Below are positions 58,001-63,396 of a stretch of 64,000 bases of DNA, in pieces (within the stretch, counting starts at the first letter, position 1; the number at the start of each line of letters is the position of its first letter). This DNA comes from Strigops habroptila (lineage: Eukaryota > Chordata > Aves > Psittaciformes > Psittacidae). Below the pieces are notes generated by a model that saw nothing but the letters and a program-made list of their open reading frames with translations, searched no databases and was not told where the DNA came from. Location: assembly GCF_004027225.2 (NCBI RefSeq), contig NW_022651110.1, positions 638,517 to 702,516 of the forward strand. The letters run 5' to 3'. Made by a program: the position numbers and the translations under genes.

Positions 58001-58544
58001 ATCACCCATCATCATCACCCATCACCCTTAACCCATCACCCATCATCATCACCACCCCAACCACCACCCCAATCTCCAGCACCCACCTCCAGCACCCTGA
58101 CCCCCACCCTCCCCATCACCCCATACCTGGACCAGCATCATGAAGCACCTTCTCAGCCCTAGTTCCACTCTCCCCATGGCCCTTCCTCTTGGCCATGGAG
58201 CACAGGTACCTCTGCAGGGTGGCTTTGCCACCCTCGGGTGCTCGGCTCTCCTTGGTCCCCTTGGTGGGGGCTGAAAAAGCCCTTTGGAAGAGGGACCGGC
58301 GGGTGCTGCCTTTGGGTGTCCCCAGGTTGGAGTTGCCCCGTCCCATCCCATCACTGGGTCCATCAGCTTCGGGTTGGCTGTAGGAACGTTTCCACCCTTG
58401 CAAGCGGGTCCAGCGGCGGCTGCCCGGGGACCCTGCGCTCCGCTCGGGCTCCCAGCCACCCATGGGTGCTGCTGTTCGCCATCGGTAGCTCTTCAGTAGC
58501 GTTGGTGGCTCAGGTCCCAGCGGGGGCTTCTCCACCACCTCCAT
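45959..58544 (-). CDS. RASAL3: RASAL3, RAS protein activator-like 3 (complete, 18 coding exons)
   Basis: This is the gene-level entry. RASAL3 is a SynGAP-family Ras GTPase-activating protein of T, NKT and other haematopoietic cells that raises GTP hydrolysis by Ras (known of the family). The 18 exons join in perfect phase to about 1,040 residues; human RASAL3 is 1,011. Residues 1-240 form a basic, Ser-rich N-terminus with conserved SYRW and PVWD motifs. The PH domain spans about 255-315, C2 about 316-445 and RasGAP about 450-735. The arginine-finger loop [16 protein letters not shown] has its Arg at about 515, and [12 protein letters not shown] is at about 624-635. A Ser/Arg-rich linker with [17 protein letters not shown] follows, and then a coiled coil of about 906-1020. 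The start ATG is the first codon of exon 1 as numbered here and aligns with the human start, so a 5' UTR exon must lie upstream. Introns are short and filled with private minisatellites. Confidence 0.95.
46101..46248. repeat. 10-bp array abutting last RASAL3 acceptor
   Basis: About 15 units of CATTGTCACC/CTTGGTCACC/CTTTGTCACT. It ends within about 15 bp of the last exon's acceptor. Confidence 0.9.
46269..46344 (-). CDS. RASAL3: RASAL3 penultimate exon (coiled coil)
   Basis: The acceptor is CCCAATCCAG and the donor is GAGCTG|GTGAGA; 76 nt. It encodes [20 protein letters not shown] then KSREL, continuing the coiled coil. Confidence 0.85.
46387..46622. repeat. 17-bp array (GGCACCCATTGGTTTGG)
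   Basis: About 14 units, filling the short intron between the penultimate exon and the coiled-coil exon of RASAL3. Confidence 0.9.
46653..46852 (-). CDS. RASAL3: RASAL3 coiled-coil exon
   Basis: The acceptor is TTGTCCCCTGCAG and the donor is GGAGCCAG|GTAGAG; 200 nt, phase 0 to 2. It encodes a heptad-patterned coiled coil starting [20 protein letters not shown] and ending [14 protein letters not shown]. Confidence 0.9.
46875..47045. repeat. 62-bp repeat carrying copies of a RASAL3 donor
   Basis: Nearly three units. In sense orientation each runs from GTAACCATGRGG through CCATTGGGGTGCCCCATTGA to CACTGCAGAAGGTAACC. The authentic donor AAGAG|GTAACC is thus repeated downstream as AGAAG|GTAACC, preceded each time by an acceptor-like CACTGCAG. 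Confidence 0.85.
47046..47153 (-). CDS. RASAL3: RASAL3 exon with VPWQRY motif
   Basis: The acceptor is CCGGTGCCACAG and the donor is CTGGAAGAG|GTAACC; 108 nt, phase 0 both ends. It encodes [20 protein letters not shown] then [16 protein letters not shown]. The donor region is copied downstream in the intron (see the repeat at 46880-47045). Confidence 0.9.
47540..48175. repeat. 20-21 bp array (GTGCACCCAGGGGTGATGGGG)
   Basis: About 30 units with variants (GTAGGGGGTGCACCC, GTATGGGGTGCACCC), filling most of the RASAL3 intron upstream of the VPWQRY exon and ending about 75 bp from the linker-exon donor. Confidence 0.95.
48249..48549 (-). CDS. RASAL3: RASAL3 Ser/Arg/Pro-rich linker exon
   Basis: The acceptor is CACCCCCCCAG and the donor is GCGCCG|GTAAAG; 301 nt, phase 2 to 0. 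It encodes [20 protein letters not shown] then [15 protein letters not shown], a Glu-Pro-Ala repeat stretch and [11 protein letters not shown], all recognisable from human RASAL3. The exon is much more G+C-rich than its surroundings. Confidence 0.95.
48565..49258. repeat. (GGAT)n simple repeat, about 700 bp
   Basis: Long GGAT/TGGA runs with GGGT and GGATGAT interruptions. The sense strand of RASAL3 reads (CATC)n and ends within about 20 bp of the linker-exon acceptor, so the array supplies most of its pyrimidine-rich tract. Confidence 0.95.
49270..49830. other. RASAL3 intron, degenerate ACCAGAACC-rich sequence
   Basis: Low-order imperfect repeats of CCAGGACC/ACCAGAACCA/CACCCCAAACCC. The stretch 49626-49720 is duplicated at 50507-50600 (GGGACCAAACCCACCCTCTG and AGTGATTCTAAGCCCAT). 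No gene seen. Confidence 0.7.
49833..49936 (-). CDS. RASAL3: RASAL3 exon after GAP domain (PLPTIL segment)
   Basis: The acceptor is GTCCTGGTAG and the donor is GAGCGAAG|GTACCA; 104 nt, phase 0 to 2. It encodes [20 protein letters not shown] then [14 protein letters not shown], matching the LEPLPTIL block of human RASAL3. Confidence 0.9.
50070..50271 (-). CDS. RASAL3: RASAL3 RasGAP exon (C-terminal GAP helices)
   Basis: The acceptor is CGTTCCCTAG and the donor is GACCAG|GTGCCA; 202 nt, phase 2 to 0. It encodes [20 protein letters not shown], then [20 protein letters not shown] and the final helix [20 protein letters not shown]. Confidence 0.95.
50310..50500. repeat. GGGCCACCACCATG array
   Basis: About nine imperfect units of about 20 bp (ATGGGCCACCACCATGAGCAC) in the RASAL3 intron between two RasGAP exons. 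Confidence 0.8.
50760..50895. repeat. About 40-bp array x3
   Basis: Three units containing GAGATGTCCCCATTGCCCCA and TGGCTGATTCATGGCGTG, ending about 30 bp from the donor of the FLRFLCPAI exon. Confidence 0.8.
50924..51160 (-). CDS. RASAL3: RASAL3 RasGAP exon (FLRFLCPAI segment)
   Basis: The acceptor is CTGTCCCTGCAG. The donor is CACCAC|GTACGG after 50924, chosen because only it restores [10 protein letters not shown] with the next exon; the later GT in GGCACG|GTACC breaks the frame. Length is 237 nt. It encodes [40 protein letters not shown] and the [15 protein letters not shown] helix. Confidence 0.95.
51330..51525. repeat. CCCATGTCCATC array
   Basis: Short imperfect units (CATCCCCATGTC) with a longer CTGGTGCCAGTCCCCAGACA duplication, in the RASAL3 intron 51161-51655. 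Confidence 0.8.
51656..51800 (-). CDS. RASAL3: RASAL3 RasGAP exon (EVDPS segment)
   Basis: The acceptor is GGCGCCCAG and the donor is TCCTGCGA|GTGAGG; 145 nt, phase 1 to 2. It encodes [20 protein letters not shown], then [20 protein letters not shown] and QRIAASC. CEVDPSxC is a conserved SynGAP-family motif. Confidence 0.95.
51910..52410. repeat. CATCCCAACCCAACT array downstream of the arginine-finger exon
   Basis: About 30 units of 9-19 bp (CCATCCCAACCCAACTCAT). In RASAL3 sense orientation it is GATGAGTTGGGTTGGGATGG, with many GGG runs. It shares its unit with the array at 52760-53300. Confidence 0.95.
52507..52651 (-). CDS. RASAL3: RASAL3 arginine-finger exon (RasGAP catalytic loop)
   Basis: In the summary and findings this is called exon 8, the catalytic exon. 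The acceptor is CCACCCACAG and the donor is CACTGG|GTACAG; 145 nt, phase 0 to 1. It encodes [20 protein letters not shown], then [20 protein letters not shown]. The Arg of IFRENT corresponds to the catalytic arginine finger of RasGAPs. Both flanking introns hold arrays of the same CATCCCAACCCA unit. Confidence 0.95.
52760..53300. repeat. CATCCCAACCCAACT array upstream of the arginine-finger exon
   Basis: Same unit family as 51910-52410, on the opposite side of exon 52507-52651, with extra CATCCCATTCCATCCCA units at the end nearest the exon. Confidence 0.95.
53314..53844 (-). CDS. RASAL3: RASAL3 exon 7b/C2 exon (C2 domain and start of RasGAP)
   Basis: This is the eighth coding exon in order of distance only if exon 7 is counted first; it lies between exon 7 and the arginine-finger exon. 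The acceptor is CCCCAACAG and the donor is GCCAAG|GTACAG; 531 nt, phase 0 both ends. It encodes [20 protein letters not shown], the C2 strands ([27 protein letters not shown]), then the GAP N-terminus [20 protein letters not shown] and [13 protein letters not shown]. The acceptor's pyrimidine tract is itself made of the neighbouring TGTCCCCA array. Confidence 0.95.
53860..54265. repeat. GGGGACATGG array
   Basis: Irregular 9-18 bp units of GGGACATGGGGACATGG and GGGACACAAGG. The array starts immediately at the C2 exon's acceptor, and its complement (TGTCCCCATG) forms the pyrimidine tract. Confidence 0.9.
54371..54469 (-). CDS. RASAL3: RASAL3 coding exon 7, end of PH domain
   Basis: The acceptor is TGCACCCAG and the donor is AACAAG|GTGGGA; 99 nt, phase 0 both ends. 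It encodes [20 protein letters not shown] and the PH C-terminal helix [13 protein letters not shown]. The intron to exon 6 (54470-55231) is a tandem array over most of its length. Confidence 0.95.
54485..55222. repeat. CTGGGTGCCCCTCCAGGGTG array filling a whole intron
   Basis: Imperfect units of about 18-30 bp (GGGTGCCTATCCAGGGTGCC, GGTGCTCTGGGTGCCCCT) run from within about 20 bp of one exon to about 10 bp of the next. The array effectively is the intron between the two PH-domain exons. Confidence 0.9.
55232..55364 (-). CDS. RASAL3: RASAL3 coding exon 6, start of PH domain
   Basis: The acceptor is GTCCCCACAG and the donor is CTTTCAG|GTAAGG; 133 nt. It encodes a Ser/Arg stretch ([16 protein letters not shown]) and the first PH strands ([20 protein letters not shown], then VGERFCFQ). 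Confidence 0.9.
55446..55507 (-). CDS. RASAL3: RASAL3 coding exon 5
   Basis: The acceptor is CATATCCAG and the donor is AGCAGCAG|GTGCAG; 62 nt. It encodes [20 protein letters not shown], equivalent to the human RGLLKRLKEKKK block just before the PH domain. The phase-2 end joins G of the next exon to give Arg. Confidence 0.85.
55597..55670 (-). CDS. RASAL3: RASAL3 coding exon 4
   Basis: The acceptor is CCAGACCCAG and the donor is GTCAAG|GTGGGC; 74 nt. It encodes [20 protein letters not shown] then SNVK. It is separated from exon 3 by about 1.5 kb of intron that is mostly a GCATGGTGTGGG-type array. Confidence 0.85.
55671..56095. other. RASAL3 intron, mostly unique
   Basis: It contains a G-run (about 55736-55749) and GGGTGCT-rich but non-tandem sequence up to the start of the array at 56.1 kb. 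No exon or gene seen. Confidence 0.6.
56100..57090. repeat. GCATGGTGTGGGGCATGG array, about 1 kb
   Basis: Units of about 10, 18 and 46 bp. At 56150-56285 four near-identical 46-bp units contain GGGGTGCTGCATGGTGTGAT and GCACGTGTGGGGCACGGCAT. The array then becomes finer GTGGGGCATG units and decays into ATGGCACATG-type sequence. Long ORFs on both strands are artefacts. Confidence 0.95.
57206..57284 (-). CDS. RASAL3: RASAL3 coding exon 3
   Basis: The acceptor is TGCCACCAG and the donor is GACCCTG|GTGAGT; 79 nt. It encodes [20 protein letters not shown] then GSRRDP, corresponding to the human GSASSEGSIHVAMGNFRDP region, a possible phospho-serine segment. Confidence 0.85.
57382..57461 (-). CDS. 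RASAL3: RASAL3 coding exon 2
   Basis: The acceptor is TGGCTCCAG and the donor is GAGGAG|GTGAGG; 80 nt. It encodes [20 protein letters not shown] then VGRDEE, matching the conserved PVWD...LLDGKLVLLG block of RASAL3. Confidence 0.9.
57600..57735. repeat. CACCCACATCTGGGCACC segment duplicated from upstream
   Basis: 57644-57735 is nearly identical to 58987-59084 (TCCAGGGTTCCCCTGTGCAG, ACACCCCTATAAGGGCACCC), a dispersed copy of the array unit on the other side of RASAL3 coding exon 1. Confidence 0.85.
57800..58065. repeat. CACCCATCATCATCACCCA array
   Basis: C/A/T-only irregular units (CATCACCCATCATCAT) end about 60 bp from the donor of RASAL3 coding exon 1. Confidence 0.9.
58127..58544 (-). CDS. 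RASAL3: RASAL3 coding exon 1
   Basis: The exon follows GGGATGCCCATCCCACAG-type pyrimidine-rich sequence ending CCCACAG, and its first three bases are ATG. It encodes [20 protein letters not shown] then RW, paralleling the human SYRW motif, and further on [14 protein letters not shown], paralleling human RRVLSAPPKES. The donor is GGTCCAG|GTATGG after 58127; 418 nt, leaves one base. Confidence 0.9.
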
Positions 58545-58624
58545 CTGTGGGATGGGGAGAACCACGTTACATGGGTGTCCATGGGGTGGATGGAGGTGGG
58601 ATGGATGCCCTTAGCTGGACACCC

Positions 58625-59310
58625 CCAACCTGGTATCTGCACCCATCAGCGCCAATTTGGGTGCCCCATCCAAGTGTCCCTATTGGGGCATCTCCACCCA
58701 GGTACCGCCATCTAGGCACCCACATCTGGGTGCGCTTATCTGGGGACCCCCATCCAAGCACCTACATCTGGGCATCCCTACCCAGGCACCCACATCTGGG
58801 CATCCCTACCCAGGCACCCACATCTGGGACTCCCATCCAGGCACCCACATCTGGATGTCCTTATCTGGGGACCATCTCCAAGCACCCACATCGGGGTGCC
58901 CTTATCTGGGGACCCCCATCCAAGCACCCACATCTGGGCATCCCTACCCAGGCACCCCCATCTGGGGACCCCTATCCAGGCACCCACATCTGGGCACCCC
59001 ATCCAGGGTTCCCCTGTGCAGACACCCCTATAAGAGCACCCACATATAGGCACCCACGACCATGGACCCTGCATGGGCACCCCCATTCAGGAACCCCTAC
59101 CTGGGTGCCCTCATATGGGCACCTCTATCCAGGCACCCATATCTGGGTACCCCCATTTAGGGGACCCTCATCCAGGGCACCCATAGCTGGGTGTCCCTAT
59201 CCAGACACCCATGTATAGGCACCCTATATGGCCCCCTATCCAGACACCCCTGTTTGGGTGCCCTCATCCAGTGCACCCCCACCTGGGCACCCCAATCTGG
59301 GTGATCTTCT
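58625..59310. repeat. About 24-bp array (GGCACCCACATCTGGGCATCC)
   Basis: About 28 units with variants (CTTATCTGGGGACCCCCATC, CCCATCCAGGCACC), upstream of the RASAL3 start codon, within its presumed 5' intron. Confidence 0.9.
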
Positions 59311-59439
59311 CCCATCTAGTGGGTGCCACATCCCTGGGGCACCCTTGCCCATGGAGGGATCCCCATTTGTGGGTGCCCATGTCCCTGGGGTGCCCCTGGC
59401 CCCTGCAGCATCCGTCCATAGCATGGCCCAGAGGTACCA

Positions 59440-59565
59440 CGACATGGTGACACCCACAACACGGTGACACCCAGAAAATAATGACACCCAGAACCATTGT
59501 GACACCCAGGACACGGTGACACCCATGACACGGTGACACCCATGCAGGTGGCCTGTCACCACCCT
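59440..59565. repeat. ACACGGTGACACCCA array
   Basis: About seven units of 15-20 bp. Presumed RASAL3 5' intron. Confidence 0.85.
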
Positions 59566-59569
59566 GGCC

Positions 59570-60060
59570 CAAAGCGCAGGCGGGTGCTTCCGTCACCACA
59601 AGCAGCCGAATTTCCTCCCATCACCAGCACCCAGCACCCAGCCTCTGGCCACCCCCCAGCACCCCGGGGTGCACCCATGGGCGGCAGCACCCCAGCACCT
59701 CCTCACTGGGTGAGGGTTGCTTTGGGACCCACTACTTTAGGGGTACCAGCACCCTTGATTCCAGGAGGGTGCCCAAACCCTGGTGTGTGGGGGTCAGAGC
59801 ACAATTTTTGGGGTGCCCACCCCACATTGCATCACCCTCCAGCACCCACCACCCTCATCTGCAGCACCCATCACTCCTCAGGGTGCTGCTCCATCCCTCT
59901 CTCCCTCCCTCCCTCCCTCCCCAGCATCCTAAATGCACCCCGAGGCTGGAGCATCACTCTCGGGTGCCACCCCCTGTATCCCCCCAATGTCCCTCCCGTG
60001 TCTCCCCATGTGCCCCCCCCATGTCACCCTATTGTCCCCTTCCTTGTCCCCCCCCTGTCC
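59570..60060. other. C-rich unique sequence upstream of RASAL3
   Basis: Contains CAGCACCCAGCACCC-type short repeats and a (TCCC)n tract at 59895-59920. No gene seen. Confidence 0.6.
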
Positions 60061-60069
60061 CCGCGGTAC

Positions 60070-60240
60070 CTCGGCTCTTCTCTGCCTCCTCCAGCACCCA
60101 GTTCCTGTCGTGGCTTCCCCATGTGACCAAGCAGGAGTTTCAGTCACACCCTCACCTCCGCCTCTGCCCCATCATGATGCTGATGATGGTGAGATCTTCG
60201 CTCCCAGCTCACTCCTGGCCATGGCTTGGGCCACCTCGAG
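60070..60240 (-). other. Candidate RASAL3 5' UTR exon region
   Basis: This is the only non-repetitive stretch within 2 kb upstream of the RASAL3 start codon. On the minus strand it offers two good donors: GGCGGAG|GTGAGG (exon end 60156) and GCCGAG|GTACCG (exon end 60070). Either could join the acceptor at 58545. No CpG island or TATA box is evident, and the exon start cannot be fixed from sequence. Confidence 0.25.
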
Positions 60241-60745
60241 AAGGTTGAGTCCCACCAAGTCACCCCAAACAGGGTCTGGGGACCCTGGGGACCAGCTCCA
60301 TGCATGTGGCTTCAATGCCATCATTAGGCTTCAGAGTGAACGGGTGCTCCTGGGTGCTGCTCTGGTGGGGGGTGCAGCTGGGAACATGGGTGCTCATCTT
60401 AAAGGGGAGGTTATGGAGGTGGGGGGCCCCATTGGGGTCATATGGGGTGGCCAAGGTAATAGTGATGCTTGGGGCACACCAGCACCCAGCAGGTCCTGGT
60501 CACCTCTGTCCTTCTCTTAAGTCCTCTCCCATTACCCCATGGGCACCCCTCAGCCCGTGCCTCAGTTTCCCTCTCCAGGGACCACCCAAAGCTGATGTTC
60601 TGGCACTGACTTTATTGGGGAGGGGGGGATTCATGGTGGTTGGTGGCCATGGGAAGGGTCTGCTGGGCTGGTGGGACCAGCCCAGGAACCATCTGGGATG
60701 GTGGACTTCAAGGCCGGGGTTCCTCTGGGCCAGGGTCCATCTGTG
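60241..60745. other. Unique sequence upstream of RASAL3
   Basis: No convincing exon on either strand. Minor GGTGCTCCTGGGTGCTGC repetition. Confidence 0.5.
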
Positions 60746-60749
60746 CTGG

Positions 60750-61205
60750 CATCCATCAGGCTGGTGTCCACCTAGACCCGGGCTGATCTCTGATGGCATC
60801 TATTGGATCAGGGTCTGTCTGGACCAAAGTCCAACCATGGCACTGGTGTCCATCTGGACCAGAGTCCAACCATGGCACTGGTGTCCATCTGGACCAGAGT
60901 CCATCCAGGCTGACATCCATGACACTGGTGTCCATCTGGACCAGGGTCCAACCGTGGCACTGGTGTCCATTTGGAGCAGGGTCCATCTGGACCAGGGTCC
61001 ATCCAGACTGGCATCCATGGCACTGGTGTCCAACTGGACCAGGGTCCATCCAGACTGGCATCCATGGCACTGGTGTCCATCTGGACCAGGGTCCATCCAG
61101 ACTGGCATCCATGGCACTAGTGTCCATGTAGACCAAAGTCCAACCAATCTCACACCCATCAAGCCAGTATCTGTTGGACCAGGGTCCATCCAGGCCATCA
61201 CTCAT
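60750..61205. repeat. 35-53 bp array (CATCTGGACCAGAGTCCAAC)
   Basis: About 10 units combining TGGCACTGGTGTCCATCTGG, ACCAGGGTCCATCCAGACTG and GCATCCATGG; short and long units alternate. Confidence 0.9.
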
Positions 61206-61247
61206 TGGACCAACAGAGGAGGGTGCAAGCACCCAGGAAAAGGGTGA

Positions 61248-61590
61248 ATGCATCTAAACCAGGGTGAAACCACCCCAAAACAGGCTGAAACCACCCAAAA
61301 CCAGAGTGAACACCTCCCCCCAACCAGACAAAAGGACCTAAAACAGGGTGAATGCACTCAAAACAGGGTAAGGGCACCCAAAAAGGGACAAATGCCCCCG
61401 AAACAGGGTGAAACCATCGCAAAACAGGGTGTAAACAGACAAAACAGGGTGAAAAGCACCAGAGGAGGGCGCAAGCACCCAGAAAGGGGGAATGCACCTA
61501 AACCAGGGTGAAACCACCCCAAAACAGGGTGAAACCATCCCAAACCAAGGCAACCCCCCCAAATCAGGGCAGAAGCACCCAAACCCCGGC
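61248..61590. repeat. About 20-bp array (AAAACAGGGTGAAACCACCC)
   Basis: About 15 units with a larger duplication: 61225-61300 recurs at 61460-61535 (GGAGGGYGCAAGCACCCAG). Confidence 0.9.
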
Positions 61591-61734
61591 TCCTGCACCC
61601 ATCATGAGCACCCATCACCCAGTAGCCCCGTCCCCCTCACCCCCCCCCCCATGGGCACAGATTTGGGCTGGAATCACCCGGATTAGGGCAAATCAAAGCA
61701 ACTGGAGCCTGACAAGGGGCCACGCATGTGTGGA

Positions 61735-61930
61735 GGCGTGTTGGGGCATGTTAGAGGATGTGGTTGCACGCTGGGGTGTGTTGTGATGCACTGTGATATG
61801 CTGGGGCGTGTTGTGGCATGTTGCGGGGTGTTGTGGGGTGCTTTAGAGTGTTGTGGTGTGTTTTGGCATGTTTTGGTGTGTCGTCGCATGTTGTGGCATG
61901 TCGTGGAGGGTTGTGGCGTGTCGAGGCTTG
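61735..61930. repeat. 10-bp array (GTTGTGGCAT)
   Basis: About 18 units of GTGTTGTGGCATGTTGGGGT type, ending about 8 bp from the donor of the putative signal-peptide exon. Confidence 0.9.
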
Positions 61931-61937
61931 TCTCTAC

Positions 61938-61979
61938 CTGTGCCGGCGCGCTCAGCACCAGGAGGAGCCGCAGGAACAT
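61938..61979 (-). CDS. Possible signal-peptide first exon, gene unknown
   Basis: The minus-strand ATG at 61979-61977 opens MFLRLLLVLSAPAQ, a short signal-peptide-like leader, and ends at GCACAG|GTAGAG, a good donor in phase 0. In mammals the secreted amidase PGLYRP2 lies here on this strand, but no PGLYRP2 amidase exon is visible between 58.6 and 61.9 kb. By phase it could also splice onto RASAL3 coding exon 1. With so short an exon, chance is a real alternative. Confidence 0.25.
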
Positions 61980-62079
61980 GCTGCCGGATCTGGGCCCGTG
62001 TCACCAGGCTTTGTCCCCACCGATGGTGCTGGGGAGGGGACACGGGGCGAGGACATGGGCTGACACACGTGTGTGTTGT

Positions 62080-62810
62080 GTGGGCAGCGCTACAGCACAC
62101 GTGTGTGTGTGTGAGCATGCTGGAGGAGGGGCCTAGGAAGGGGCTACATGCATGTGCATGCATGTATGTGCGCATACATGCATGTGCATGCACGCAAAGT
62201 GGGGAGCGTGTATGTGCGCATGCCTGCATGTGTCTGCATATATGCACATGTGTGTGCATGTGCATGGGGTGCTTCTACATATGTTTTCAAGAGTGTGCAC
62301 ACATGTGGGGGGTATGCGCATGCACATATGTGCACATAGGGAGGATGTTCATGTGCATGTGCTTGTGCATGGAGTCCTTCTACATGTGTGTGCACGTGTG
62401 TGTGCATACAAATGTGTGTGTGCTCAAGGGGTGTGTGCATATATGCGCATGCGTGTATGTGTGCGTGTACATACATGTGTGTGCACTGTGTGTATATGGA
62501 GTGTATGGACATACATACATGTATGTGCATGTGTGTGTGCATGGGGGTGTGTGTAGACATACATAGTGCATAAGGTGTGTGCATATATGCACGTGTGTAT
62601 GTGTGTGTGCACAGAGTGTGCATACATACATGTATGTGCATTGCGTGTAATGGGGAGTGCGTGGGGTGTATGTGCATACATACGTGTGTGAGTGTGCACA
62701 CGTGTACATACGTGTGCATGGGGATGAGCGCGGGGGGGCTGTATGTTCTTCTATGTGCACATGTGCGTGCACCCCTTTGTGTGTGCACGTGTGTGCATGT
62801 GCCACCAGGA
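62080..62810. repeat. Alternating purine-pyrimidine (TG/CATG) tract, about 700 bp
   Basis: Continuous TGTG, TGCATG, CATACATG and GTGCGC steps with few breaks. Strict purine/pyrimidine alternation gives strong Z-DNA potential. It lies between the minus-strand putative exon and the plus-strand P450 exon. Confidence 0.9.
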
Positions 62811-62994
62811 CACACGTCAGAGCATGAAGCCATCAGGACACATATGAAGAGACAACGCCACCGACATACACATCAGGGCATGAAGCCACCAGGACCTGTG
62901 TTAGGGCGTGATGCCACCATGCATGGGGGAACGGTGCCACCAGGACACAAAGGGCATGAAGCTCCCAGGACACACATGTCGGGGCAGGAAGCTG

Positions 62995-63235
62995 GGGTCC
63001 AGCATGTCCCCAAGGCTGGCCATGACCATGGGACCAGCATGTCCCTAAGGCTGGCCATGACCACGGGGTCCAGCATGTCCCCAAGGCTGGCCATGGCCAT
63101 GGGGTCCAGCATGTCCCCAAGGCTGGCCATGACCGTGGGTCCAGCATGTCCCCAAGGCTGGCCATGCCCCTCGGGACAAGGGTGTCCCCAAGGCTGGCCA
63201 TGCCCCTCGGGACAAGGGTGTCCCCAAGGCTGTCC
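62995..63235. repeat. 35-bp array abutting the P450 exon
   Basis: About seven units of about 35 bp containing AGCATGTCCCCAAGGCTGGC and CATGACCATGGGGTC. The last unit lies within about 20 bp of the acceptor at 63251. Confidence 0.9.
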
Positions 63236-63251
63236 CTTGTCCCCTGGGCAG

Positions 63252-63396
63252 GCCAAGGTCACGGAGGAGGGGTTGGAGCAGGCGGAGGCGCTGGCGACCC
63301 GGCCCCGCCGCGGGTGCCTCTGGTGGTTCCTGTCCTGGATGCTGGCCCTGAGGCTCTTCCACCCCGACACGCTGCGCCCCGTGCTCATGGCCACAG
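63252..63396 (+). CDS. CYP4F-like cytochrome P450, single internal exon
   Basis: The plus-strand acceptor is CCCCTGGGCAG and the donor is CCACAG|GTAGGG; 145 nt, 48 codons plus one base. It encodes AKVTEEGLEQAEALATRPRR, then GCLWWFLSWMLALRLFHPDT and LRPVLMAT. This parallels the CYP4F N-terminal region (EEGL...CCWW...IRIFHP..IKPVL), the part just before the first substrate-recognition segment of microsomal fatty-acid omega-hydroxylases. CYP4F genes follow RASAL3/PGLYRP2 in mammals. No N-terminal membrane-anchor exon was found between here and 58.5 kb, and the next exons would lie right of the window. It could be a working gene with distant 5' exons or an orphan exon. Confidence 0.65.

Noticed and set aside
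60093-60130. NWVLEEAEKS-like peptide on the minus strand, superficially similar to the CYP4F NWFLGHLG motif
   Set aside because: Wrong strand relative to the P450 exon and the match is only two or three residues.
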